A DNA stretch of 64,000 nucleotides, from assembly GCF_017939745.1 (NCBI RefSeq), contig NZ_JAGKQQ010000001.1, forward strand, positions 3,286,001 through 3,350,000, written 5' to 3'. This DNA comes from Gemmata palustris (GTDB lineage: Bacteria > Planctomycetota > Planctomycetia > Gemmatales > Gemmataceae). Shown here one piece after another: positions 26,767 through 34,106 of the stretch. The stretch's first letter is position 1; the number at the start of each line of letters is the position of its first letter. Under the pieces are notes generated by a model. That model was not told where the DNA came from. It saw only the letters and a program-made list of their open reading frames with translations, and did not search any database. The translations under genes and the position numbers were made by a program.

Positions 26767-26952
26767 CTACCGCTCTCGCACCCGCCCCGGCACACCACCG
26801 GGGCAGTTCTCGTTTCGGCGACTACCGCTCACCCGATCGCACCGTGTTTGATTCGCACCGCGTGCCGTGCGATACTGGGAACCCACACGCGGCCGGATTC
26901 CAAAACCCCGATCCCGACCACTTCGCTCGAGTGCGAGCGCATCGAGGGGAGC
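26767..26952 (+). repeat. Cassette spacer repeat 2
   Basis: Same layout as spacer 1: GCCCCGG..CCGGGGC hairpin, then promoter, then a leader ending GAGGGGAGC. Slightly diverged in the leader. Confidence 0.75.
26848..26876 (+). promoter_or_regulatory. Sigma70-type promoter in spacer 2
   Basis: TTGATT (26848-26853), 17 bases, GATACT (26871-26876). Boxes and spacing are identical to spacers 1 and 3 although the spacer bases differ, which suggests selection on the boxes. Confidence 0.65.
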
Positions 26953-27204
26953 ATGACCGTCGCTAAGGTTCGGATCTTTGATGACCCCATTTATACCCTC
27001 TCATGCCGGGGGTGGACCGGACCCGATCCGGAATGGGTCAAAGCCCTGAATATGGGATACCCTCCCGACAGTACTATTGTAGCCGACCCGGTCATCTCGG
27101 CGGCACACCGCGCCGCCAAAGATTTGTGTGGCGAGGTGCTGTCCATCCGCGACGAACCCGATCCCGACGACACCGATGCAAGCACCACGGATTCCGAGGG
27201 CTGA
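26953..27204 (+). CDS. Family A small protein 3
   Basis: 83 residues from ATG 26953. MTVAKVRIFDDPIYTLS, WTGPDPEWVKALNMGYPP, PVISAAHRAAKDLCGEVLSIRDEPDPDDTDAST. Nearly the same as the N-terminal half of 27733-28194. Its stop lies 31 bases before the family C gene, so the two probably share a transcript. Confidence 0.7.
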   Translation: MTVAKVRIFDDPIYTLSCRGWTGPDPEWVKALNMGYPPDSTIVADPVISAAHRAAKDLCGEVLSIRDEPDPDDTDASTTDSEG

Positions 27205-27235
27205 GGCAGTGAAAGACATTGCTGACAAAACGACA

Positions 27236-27541
27236 ATGGATGCAAACGAAGCGCTGGAGAAATTAGAGCATGCCTCACGTCGCGTCGCGAAAACAGCGGC
27301 CGAGCAAATTGCCAACGGCGCGGACCCCAAAGAAATCGCGCGACAAACCGCGCTGACCGTTGGCGACCTTGACGGCGAAGACAAGATACAGCACTTGGTG
27401 GCCATTGCCCAAGGCATGACCAAGGACGAAGTCCGCCAAATGATCGCGACCCTTGAAGCAATCGACGAAGATGACGAAGGCGAGGACGCCCCTAAACCCA
27501 CTCCCGCGGCGAAGCCCAAAAAGAAGAAGCCCAAGCGCTGA
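27236..27541 (+). CDS. Family C small protein 1
   Basis: 101 residues from ATG 27236, chosen because all three family members start MDANEA. A helical body (EKLEHASRRVAKTAAEQIANG, KEIARQTALTVGDLDGEDKIQHL) leads to an acidic stretch (DEDDEGEDAP) and the basic tail KPKKKKPKR. Paralogs follow portal 2 at 32659 and 32986. Unknown function; all-helical immunity proteins of this size are common. Confidence 0.65.
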   Translation: MDANEALEKLEHASRRVAKTAAEQIANGADPKEIARQTALTVGDLDGEDKIQHLVAIAQGMTKDEVRQMIATLEAIDEDDEGEDAPKPTPAAKPKKKKPKR

Positions 27542-27732
27542 CGCGGGCCGCGATCCTTCCCGCTCCGGCACACCACCGGGGCGGTTCTCGTTTCGGCGAC
27601 TACGGCTCACCCGATCACGCAACACCGCGTTTGATTCGCACCGAGAACTGTGGGATACTGGAGCCACACGCGGCCGGATTCCAAAACTCGATCCCGAACG
27701 CTTCGCTCGGGTGCCGGCGCGTCGAGAAGCAT
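27542..27732 (+). repeat. Cassette spacer repeat 3
   Basis: Third copy of the spacer; its first ~30 bases (CGCGGGCCGCGATCCTTCCC) match spacer 1 exactly and follow the same basic-tail codons as there. Confidence 0.8.
27631..27659 (+). promoter_or_regulatory. Sigma70-type promoter in spacer 3
   Basis: TTGATT (27631-27636), 17 bases, GATACT (27654-27659). Confidence 0.65.
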
Positions 27733-28194
27733 ATGACCGTCGTTAAGGTTCGGATCTTTGATGACCCAGTTTACACACTTTCGCGCGAGGGGTGGACAGG
27801 TCCCGACCCGGAATGGGTCAAAGCTCTAAATATGGGATACCCGCCGAACAACACCATCGTAATCAACCCGGTCATTTGGGCAGCACGCCGCGCCGCCAAA
27901 GATCTGTGCGGCGAGGTGCTGTCCATCCGCGACGAACCCGATCCCGACGACACCGATGCAAGCACCACGGGCGAATCCGTACCACACTTGAGTGCCACCA
28001 TGAAGCCGTGGGACGAAATGACCGAAGAAGAGCGCGTCGCATGGAATCGACAATTAGGTGCGACAATGACGCCCGAAGAAGCCGTGGGATTCGCCGAAGG
28101 GCTACTGCAGAATCCCGAGATGCTCGCTGAGTTGGAGCGCGTACTCGCGGAACTCAAAGCGAAGAATGGTTCCGAGACGAGGAGCGACACGTGA
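27733..28194 (+). CDS. Family A-B fused small protein
   Basis: 153 residues from ATG 27733. Residues 1-82 are family A (MTVVKVRIFDDPVYTLS, WTGPDPEWVKALNMGYPP, GEVLSIRDEPDPDD); from ~90 family B begins (MKPWDEMTEEERVAWNRQ, MTPEEAVGFAEGLLQNPEMLAELERVL). Family B occurs alone at 31843 and 32423, each starting at the matching Met, so this is a fusion of two cassette modules. Its stop overlaps the GTG of the next gene. Confidence 0.7.
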   Translation: MTVVKVRIFDDPVYTLSREGWTGPDPEWVKALNMGYPPNNTIVINPVIWAARRAAKDLCGEVLSIRDEPDPDDTDASTTGESVPHLSATMKPWDEMTEEERVAWNRQLGATMTPEEAVGFAEGLLQNPEMLAELERVLAELKAKNGSETRSDT

Positions 28195-28463
28195 TCGAAC
28201 AGAACAACGAACCGGAAGAAATCGGCGCCCAAAACGCCGAAGTGGACACGAGCACGGCACTGTCAGCGCTGGCCCTCTACCTCGAGAGCACCCGGGTACA
28301 CAATACGCCAGAGTACACGTGCCTCATTCATGCGATGATGGCGAATTTATCCCCAGAGAATGTGGCCGCGCTCATCAAGGCGATACCGGAAGAACAGTGG
28401 CACGCACTCCTTGACGAATCACCCGAACTCGAGGCACGGCTTATCAAATTAATGGCCCGCTAA
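28191..28463 (+). CDS. Family D small protein 1
   Basis: 90 residues from GTG 28191 (4-base overlap with the A-B fusion gene, translational coupling). A variable N-terminus is followed by LIHAMMANLSPENVAALIKAIPEEQWHALLDES (in parts: LSPENVAALIKAIPEEQ), matching IAPEDFVALLSALPREQLAEIL of the family D gene after portal 2. Helical; unknown function. Confidence 0.6.
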   Translation: MIEQNNEPEEIGAQNAEVDTSTALSALALYLESTRVHNTPEYTCLIHAMMANLSPENVAALIKAIPEEQWHALLDESPELEARLIKLMAR

Positions 28464-28646
28464 TCCGCTTCAACGCCTGCGAACTGACCACTGCGTACCT
28501 TCTGTGCTCTTCTCGAGTCCGCCCCGGCTCACCACTGGGGCGGTTCTCGTTTCGGTAGTACGCCTCTGATCACTGCGCACCACGTTTGATTCCCCCTGGC
28601 GCACCTCCGCCCGGCAGCCCTCGCAGGCCACGCCATCGGCCGGGCT
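28464..28646. repeat. Partial cassette spacer joined to the portal 2 upstream region
   Basis: Keeps the GCCCCGG/GGGGCGG hairpin region and GTTTGATT (-35) of the spacers, then diverges to non-spacer sequence ending in the phage module motif. It looks like a recombination join between the cassette array and a duplicated portal gene. Confidence 0.6.
28629..28645 (+). promoter_or_regulatory. Phage module motif, copy 3 (before portal 2)
   Basis: CACGCCATCGGCCGGGC, one base before the ATG at 28647; probably copied with the portal gene. Confidence 0.6.
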
Positions 28647-31445
28647 ATGCCGGCCACACACACACGCCTCCGCACCCCCGGTCCGACCCACGAGCCCCAG
28701 GGACTCGCGCCCCTGCGGCGCGAACTCACGGCACAAAATCGGCGCCTCCGAGAGACCCTCCTCAACCTCGACAACCTCATCTCCCCCGCCGACTGGCTCG
28801 ACGCCGGGGACGGGTTCCCCGGGTTCGGCACCTGGCGCTGGAACCGCCCCGCCACGCGCGCACAGGACCGCACCCACGCGCCACTCTCCTACCTCAACGA
28901 AGAGGAATGGCGCCAGCACGTCGCACTCGCACGCGACCTCGTCACCCGCAACCACCTCGCACTCGGGTTCCGAGACCACGTCGCCAACTTCGTCGGACCC
29001 GTCACCGTCGCGTTCGTGCTCAAGGGACAGGCCCCGGGCGCCAGTGCCAGCGGACCCATTGACGCCGACGGGGACGGCGAGCCCGACCTCGACCCCATCG
29101 TCAAAGAAGCGACCCAAGCCTGGGACGAGTGGCGCGAGCTGGCACAATGGGGCGAGGGCGAGCACGACCGAGAGGCCGAGTGCCGCACGCGACTCATCGT
29201 CGAGGGCGAATGCACGCTCCGGTTCTTCGTGGGTAACGCCGACTCCAACGGCCTGCCACACGTGCGACACGTCGAGCCCGAACTGATCCGCACACCCCCC
29301 GGACACGACACCACCGGTTCCTGGGGATGGGGCATCAAGTGCGCCGACGACGACGACGAGTGCGAGGACGCGCTCTGGCTGTGCCGGCCCGACAACCCCA
29401 ACGACGGGCGCGAGGTCGCCGCGTCCGAGTACGTGCGCGCCAAGGCCAACGTGGACCGCACCGTCAAGCGCGGCCTGTCCGATTTCTTCGCCGTCGCCGA
29501 GCACCTGCGCAAGGTCCTGGGACTACTCGACAACATGGGACACGTGGCACGGCTCCAGTCCGCCATCGCGTGGTGGGAGCAGTACCCCACGGCGACCGAG
29601 GCCCAGGTCCGAGCCATGATCCAGTCAGGCACCGACTACTCGCGCCCCAAGCTCGCCCCCGGATCGCCCGCGCGCACCACCGACGTCCAGAACTACGAGC
29701 CCGGCTCCGTCATCCGCACCGAGGCCGGGCGACAGGTCCAGCCCGGTCCCGTCGCCACCGGGGTCGCCGGGTACGCACAGGTCGAAGCACTGCTCCTGCG
29801 CGCGGTCGGGTTCCGGTGGGGGTGCCCGAGCTACTTCAGCGGCGACGCCGACGCCACCTTCGCCAGCGTCCTCGTCACCGGCTCCCCCTTCGTCCGCATC
29901 ACCGAAGCGCGTCAGGAGAAGGTCAAGGGGTTCGCGCGTGCGGTGGCGCGTCGGGTGCTCGAGTTCTGCGAGCGCACCGGACGGCTCCCGCGCGGCACCA
30001 CCCAGCGCGTCCGACCCATCGCCACCGCGCGCCCGGTGGTCATCGCGGACGAAGAGAAGCAAGCACGCACGTTCCTGGCCCTGTACCAGCAAAACTGTGC
30101 GGACCCGATCGACTTCATGCGCAAGCGCGGCGACGACCCGAAGGTGGTCGCGGCCAACATCGCCGCCTGGCACAAGAAGTTCCCACCACCGGGCACCGGA
30201 GCCGACGCGCTCCCGCTCGAAGATGACCTCGCACCCGCCCCGCCAGGCAGCGCCGGAGGCGACGGCACCTCGCCCAACGACGGCGAGTTGCTCGGCGAAG
30301 CGCGATTCTTTCGAGGCAGCAAGAACAAGAAGGGCAAGGGGCACAAGGGCAAGAACGAAGGCGACGTGTGGCACGGACCGAGCGGGCGCTGGTTCACACT
30401 GAAGAACGGACACGTCGTACCGACCAAAGCTCCGGGAGCGAAGCCAACAACCGGCCCGAATCTGGCACACGCCGTCGCACCAGGAGGCGCGCGCAAAACG
30501 AGTGGCGGGAAGTCAACGAAGGGCACGCCCGCCGGGGCCGCACCGCCGGGCGGTGGCAAACCGGGGCCGAGTAAAGCACCCAAGGGCGCGAGCACATGGC
30601 CCGACAGTCAGCGCCACAAAGCGGCGATGAAGCTCCTTCAACCGAGTACACCCAGGCCCGGAGGGAAGGTCAAAGAGTGGATGCTAAACCACCTTAACAC
30701 CTTGCACACCGATGACCTCAGATTGCTCATTCACCATTTCGCGGCCGGCGGTCAAGGACGCGCGATACACAGTTGGGCGACTTCAGCCAACGAGGTATTC
30801 CAACACCGGTTAGCGGGTGGTAAACTCTACGGCGGCAATAATCCCGGCTGGGATATTGAGACCTCAAAAGCACTGATCAATTGCAAGCTTATTACGGGTC
30901 GCGAAAGTCAAAACCAAGACAATTTCAGGGGAAGTGACGTACCGATCATTATGAACGCGCGCGCGGCTCAAGGCAAAGAGCACCTACCCTACGCGCGCAT
31001 GGCCCTCGTTGCAATTCCCGGCGACCCGTACAAGAACAACGGCCTGTACATTTTGCCCGGCTTTAAGCAGAAGGCTTACTCCGCGCAAAAGAGTGGCGGC
31101 GGCCCACCGTATTTGGTACTTTCGGAGAACCACCTTAATAAGCAACTGGACAAACCGAATGGTACACAAGGCGTAAGAAAGGCTATCAACGCAACGTTTC
31201 GCAAGAATGTCGATCCGGCCGCGGTGCTTAGGGATATGAACGACGCGGACTCAAACAACGCCGGTGGCTTAGTAGATTCTCTCTCGCTCAATTTGGCACG
31301 GGCTCGAAAAATCGGCCGAAAGCACCTAAACAAAACAATAAGAACAATTAGATCGCGAACAAACCCAAACGATCTAAAAGAGCTGGTGCGCGACGCAATT
31401 AAAGACCCTATAATACACTCAATTATATCGAAACTATTCCCATAA
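28647..31445 (+). CDS. Phage portal protein 2 with unrecognised C-terminal domain
   Basis: 932 residues. Residues 1-~598 differ from portal 1 at only about 20 positions by my count, including all portal blocks and WHGPSGRWFTLKNGHVVP. The rest is unrelated: a Gly/Pro/Lys linker (about 600-650), then ~280 residues with DLRLLIHHFAAGGQGRAIHSW, GGNNPGWDIETSKALINCKL, PYARMALVAIPGDP and a basic helical end. GC content falls clearly in the last ~700 bases, fitting recent acquisition. I cannot assign a fold. By analogy with portal 1 it is a swapped effector-like domain, or a structural head domain of unknown role. Confidence 0.8.
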   Translation: MPATHTRLRTPGPTHEPQGLAPLRRELTAQNRRLRETLLNLDNLISPADWLDAGDGFPGFGTWRWNRPATRAQDRTHAPLSYLNEEEWRQHVALARDLVTRNHLALGFRDHVANFVGPVTVAFVLKGQAPGASASGPIDADGDGEPDLDPIVKEATQAWDEWRELAQWGEGEHDREAECRTRLIVEGECTLRFFVGNADSNGLPHVRHVEPELIRTPPGHDTTGSWGWGIKCADDDDECEDALWLCRPDNPNDGREVAASEYVRAKANVDRTVKRGLSDFFAVAEHLRKVLGLLDNMGHVARLQSAIAWWEQYPTATEAQVRAMIQSGTDYSRPKLAPGSPARTTDVQNYEPGSVIRTEAGRQVQPGPVATGVAGYAQVEALLLRAVGFRWGCPSYFSGDADATFASVLVTGSPFVRITEARQEKVKGFARAVARRVLEFCERTGRLPRGTTQRVRPIATARPVVIADEEKQARTFLALYQQNCADPIDFMRKRGDDPKVVAANIAAWHKKFPPPGTGADALPLEDDLAPAPPGSAGGDGTSPNDGELLGEARFFRGSKNKKGKGHKGKNEGDVWHGPSGRWFTLKNGHVVPTKAPGAKPTTGPNLAHAVAPGGARKTSGGKSTKGTPAGAAPPGGGKPGPSKAPKGASTWPDSQRHKAAMKLLQPSTPRPGGKVKEWMLNHLNTLHTDDLRLLIHHFAAGGQGRAIHSWATSANEVFQHRLAGGKLYGGNNPGWDIETSKALINCKLITGRESQNQDNFRGSDVPIIMNARAAQGKEHLPYARMALVAIPGDPYKNNGLYILPGFKQKAYSAQKSGGGPPYLVLSENHLNKQLDKPNGTQGVRKAINATFRKNVDPAAVLRDMNDADSNNAGGLVDSLSLNLARARKIGRKHLNKTIRTIRSRTNPNDLKELVRDAIKDPIIHSIISKLFP

Positions 31446-31470
31446 AATCCGAGTAAACAAAGGACGCTAA

Positions 31471-31815
31471 ATGCCGCCGGCAAAAAAAACACACGCCAAT
31501 CCTGACGATCCGACGGCCGCCGATCCGTCCGAGATTGCAGACACTTTCCAGGAATTCTTACGCGCGCTAGCTCGTGCCAGGAAGCGAGGCCCGAAGGATC
31601 ACAACACTGTACTTCAAGCATTCCTAAAAAACATAGCACCCGAAGATTTCGTAGCACTCCTCAGCGCATTGCCAAGAGAACAACTCGCGGAGATCCTGAA
31701 CGACGCATCCGCGCTCCAGCCGGGGCGTGCGGATTCTTCTGCTTCCGCAACTACCGGTAATAGCAATCCGTCGGTCCCGCCTACAGCAAAGCCAAAAAAG
31801 AAACCCAAGCGCTAG
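31471..31815 (+). CDS. Family D small protein 2 (first gene after portal 2)
   Basis: 114 residues, 25 bases after portal 2. A Lys-rich start and an acidic segment precede the family D core (FLKNIAPEDFVALLSALPREQ) and a Ser/Pro-rich stretch ending KPKKKPKR, the same basic tail as family C genes. Its position directly after the variable domain makes it the best immunity candidate for portal 2. Confidence 0.65.
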   Translation: MPPAKKTHANPDDPTAADPSEIADTFQEFLRALARARKRGPKDHNTVLQAFLKNIAPEDFVALLSALPREQLAEILNDASALQPGRADSSASATTGNSNPSVPPTAKPKKKPKR

Positions 31816-31842
31816 GGTCCTTCCCCGCACCCGAGCGCCGCC

Positions 31843-32088
31843 ATGAAACCGTGGGACGAAATGACCGAAGAAGAGCGGGTTGAGTGGAATCGGCAACACG
31901 GTGCGACAATGACACCGGAAGAAGCCGTGGGACTCGCCGAAGGGTTATTGCAGAACCCCGAGATGCTCGCAGAAGTGGAGCGTGTACTCGCAGCTCATCG
32001 AGCCAAAACGGGCTTGCCCGCAAATTCTACACCCACCGACAAACCCTCTATTCCGAACGCGCCACCAGGTGCCGCCGAGAGGCGGTGA
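31843..32088 (+). CDS. Family B small protein 2
   Basis: 81 residues: MKPWDEMTEEERVEWNRQHG, MTPEEAVGLAEGLLQNPEMLAEVERVLAAH. Very similar to the second half of 27733-28194, including about 10 bases upstream of the ATG. Charged, helical; unknown function. Confidence 0.65.
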   Translation: MKPWDEMTEEERVEWNRQHGATMTPEEAVGLAEGLLQNPEMLAEVERVLAAHRAKTGLPANSTPTDKPSIPNAPPGAAERR

Positions 32089-32422
32089 TTCTATCTGCGT
32101 AGCCGACCGGTGCCCCCATCTATGTTCCATCACCTGACCGAAGAGAGAATGGCACCGAGAGCCGAGAACTACGTGGCACTGGATTGCCATCCCTTTCCAC
32201 ACATCACGGGCGTACACAATGGCGAAAGGCCTCGGAATTCAGGGGGAGGCTCCCGAAAGAGAAAAGGGCGGTTCGGCGCTCCGATTACGGACCGTGGGGA
32301 TCTCCCGAGCCCAATGGAGCGAAAAGCCCTAGAAAAGCACGGCTCCTGTACTGGGCGCCCGAGATGTATGGAAAGGGATGCACTGGATTCCCTAAACACT
32401 GGCCTCCCACTCGAGCGCCATT
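32089..32422. other. Gap in the second cassette array with decayed sequence
   Basis: A frame is open from 32110 but runs into the family B gene out of frame, has a skewed basic composition and no relative here; I read it as non-coding or a relic. No spacer repeat or promoter of the first-array type is recognisable. Confidence 0.45.
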
Positions 32423-32632
32423 ATGAAACCGTGGGACGAAATGACCGAAGAAGGGCGCGTCGCATGGCACGAACAACTTGGCGAAACCTCGACCCCGGGA
32501 GAAGCGGGAGCCTTTGTCACCGGGCTCCTCCAAAATCCTGAAGCGCTTGCGGAATTTCTTCGCGTTCTTGAGAAGCACAAGGCCCAATCACTGGCCGGCG
32601 AACAATCAAATCCTGATGCGCCGTCGAATTGA
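32423..32632 (+). CDS. Family B small protein 3
   Basis: 69 residues: MKPWDEMTEEGRVAWHEQLG, then LLQNPEALAEFLRVLEKHK. Shorter and more diverged than the other two members; preceded by the same GAGCGCCA upstream bases as 31843. Confidence 0.6.
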   Translation: MKPWDEMTEEGRVAWHEQLGETSTPGEAGAFVTGLLQNPEALAEFLRVLEKHKAQSLAGEQSNPDAPSN

Positions 32633-32658
32633 CCTGTTGCGGTCGAAGAGGTCGAGCT

Positions 32659-32955
32659 ATGGACGCGAACGAAGCACTCGAACAAGTTAAGCAGGCCGTT
32701 GCACGTGTCGCACAATCGATCAGCGAGCATGAAGCACGAGGCGGCGATCCGAACCAAACCGTTCAGGAACTACAAATCCTAATCAATGAATTGCCGGACC
32801 AGGAGAAATTAGACTACTACGCACACGCAATTGCCATTGCCCCACAAGCGTCCCTAAATGACTTGGGGAAGCAGCTCATCAGTGCGATGAGCGACGAGCA
32901 GCGCCAAGAGCTCGCCCGATTGCTGGCGAAGCACAATACCACGCCCCTACAGTAA
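32659..32955 (+). CDS. Family C small protein 2
   Basis: 98 residues from ATG 32659. MDANEALEQVKQAVARVAQS aligns with the family C start, but the C-terminal half is different (QELARLLAKHNTTPLQ) and lacks the acidic and basic tail. A divergent or recombined member. Confidence 0.6.
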   Translation: MDANEALEQVKQAVARVAQSISEHEARGGDPNQTVQELQILINELPDQEKLDYYAHAIAIAPQASLNDLGKQLISAMSDEQRQELARLLAKHNTTPLQ

Positions 32956-32985
32956 ACCGAGCCCGACCCACCGGGAGCCCGAGCG

Positions 32986-33294
32986 ATGGATGCGAACGAG
33001 GCACGCGAACAAATTAGACAAGCCATTGCACGCGCATCCAAATCGGCCGCCAACGACATCGCAAACGGCGCCGATCCAAGTGAAGTCGCACGACAAACCG
33101 CACGAATCGTGGACGCACTTGATGGCGATGAAAAGATAGAGCACCTTCTCGCGGTCATAAAACAAATGGATAAGGCCTCAGCTCAACAGGCCCTCGCGGC
33201 CCTTAAAGCAATCGACGAAGATGACGATCAAGACGAGGATGCCCCCGAACCCGCGCCCGCGGTGAAGCCCAAAAAGAAGAAGCCCAAGCGCTAG
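32986..33294 (+). CDS. Family C small protein 3
   Basis: 102 residues from ATG 32986: MDANEAREQIRQAIARASKS, NGADPSEVARQTARIVDALDGDEKIEHLL split by short variable parts, then DEDDDQDEDAPEPAP and the tail KPKKKKPKR. Aligns over its full length with 27236-27541. Last gene of the second array. Confidence 0.65.
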   Translation: MDANEAREQIRQAIARASKSAANDIANGADPSEVARQTARIVDALDGDEKIEHLLAVIKQMDKASAQQALAALKAIDEDDDQDEDAPEPAPAVKPKKKKPKR

Positions 33295-33363
33295 CCGCCC
33301 TTCCCCGCGTGGCCGACGGGTCGCCTTCGTCCAGTGGGGTCATCGTCTGTCGAGGAGCGGCAC

Positions 33364-33978
33364 GTGGCGGAAGTCGCCCACATCTTGCTGATCGGCGTCT
33401 CGGCGGTCCTCACCGGCTTCGTGCTGCTGGTCCTGCCCTGTCTCATCGCGCGCCCCGTCGCCCGCTGGCTCACCAAACGATGGGTGGCTTGGCGGGGCAC
33501 CGACCAGCACCGCCGACACACACACAACACCACTGAAGGGATCGAGGCGCGCTGGCCACTGACAGGGGTGGCGGTCGAACCCGGCGTCGGGGTCGGCCCG
33601 GTGCAGTTCGGCGCGTCGCCCCATCAAGTCGAAGACGCACTCGGTCCGTCCCTGGGTTACGAGGCCTGGGACGACGGCAACCTGAACGACTCGCTGATCT
33701 ACGACGGGGTGCGACTCCGCTTCGATCGGTGCGGCGCGCGGCCGTCACCTCGATCGCGGCTGTGTGGGGCCGAGGTCCGCCGGGCCGATGCCGTCCTGTT
33801 CGGCCGCCCGCTTACCGACTGGAGCGAGAACGAGCTGGTGGCCGAACTGACCCGGCGCGACTTCCGCCACGAAGTATCGGCGCCGGGATACGCCGAGTTT
33901 TCCGTGCCGTACTTGGCGGCACGATTCGAGGCGGGCCGGCTGATCGGCATCGAGATCGCGCAGGAATCCGGCAATTAA
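33364..33978 (+). CDS. Single-pass membrane protein, unknown function
   Basis: 204 residues from GTG 33364 with GAGGAG 8 bases upstream. One or two N-terminal hydrophobic helices (residues 6-35) are followed by a basic stretch and a soluble domain beginning GVAVEPGVGVGPVQFGASPHQVEDALG, a repeating G-x-FG-S motif type also seen in immunity-like proteins. It could be the last member of the cassette region or the first of the host-like insert. Confidence 0.55.
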   Translation: MAEVAHILLIGVSAVLTGFVLLVLPCLIARPVARWLTKRWVAWRGTDQHRRHTHNTTEGIEARWPLTGVAVEPGVGVGPVQFGASPHQVEDALGPSLGYEAWDDGNLNDSLIYDGVRLRFDRCGARPSPRSRLCGAEVRRADAVLFGRPLTDWSENELVAELTRRDFRHEVSAPGYAEFSVPYLAARFEAGRLIGIEIAQESGN

Positions 33979-34106
33979 TTTGAGCGAACGACACGCGCCC
34001 CAACCACCCTTCCCCGCGCCACCCGCACGCCCACACACCGACCCGCGCGCCGGCACTTGCAGTACAATTCCCCCGTGCCTCAAGTGCCTTCACAGCAAGG
34101 GAACGG

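Noticed and set aside
26320-28600. Regular repeats that could suggest a CRISPR array
   Set aside because: The repeats are ~190 bases long, contain promoter and terminator and are separated by coding genes, not by short spacers.
32110-32541. Open frame of 143 codons in the second cassette array
   Set aside because: It overlaps a family B gene in another frame, has a biased basic composition and no relatives in the window.
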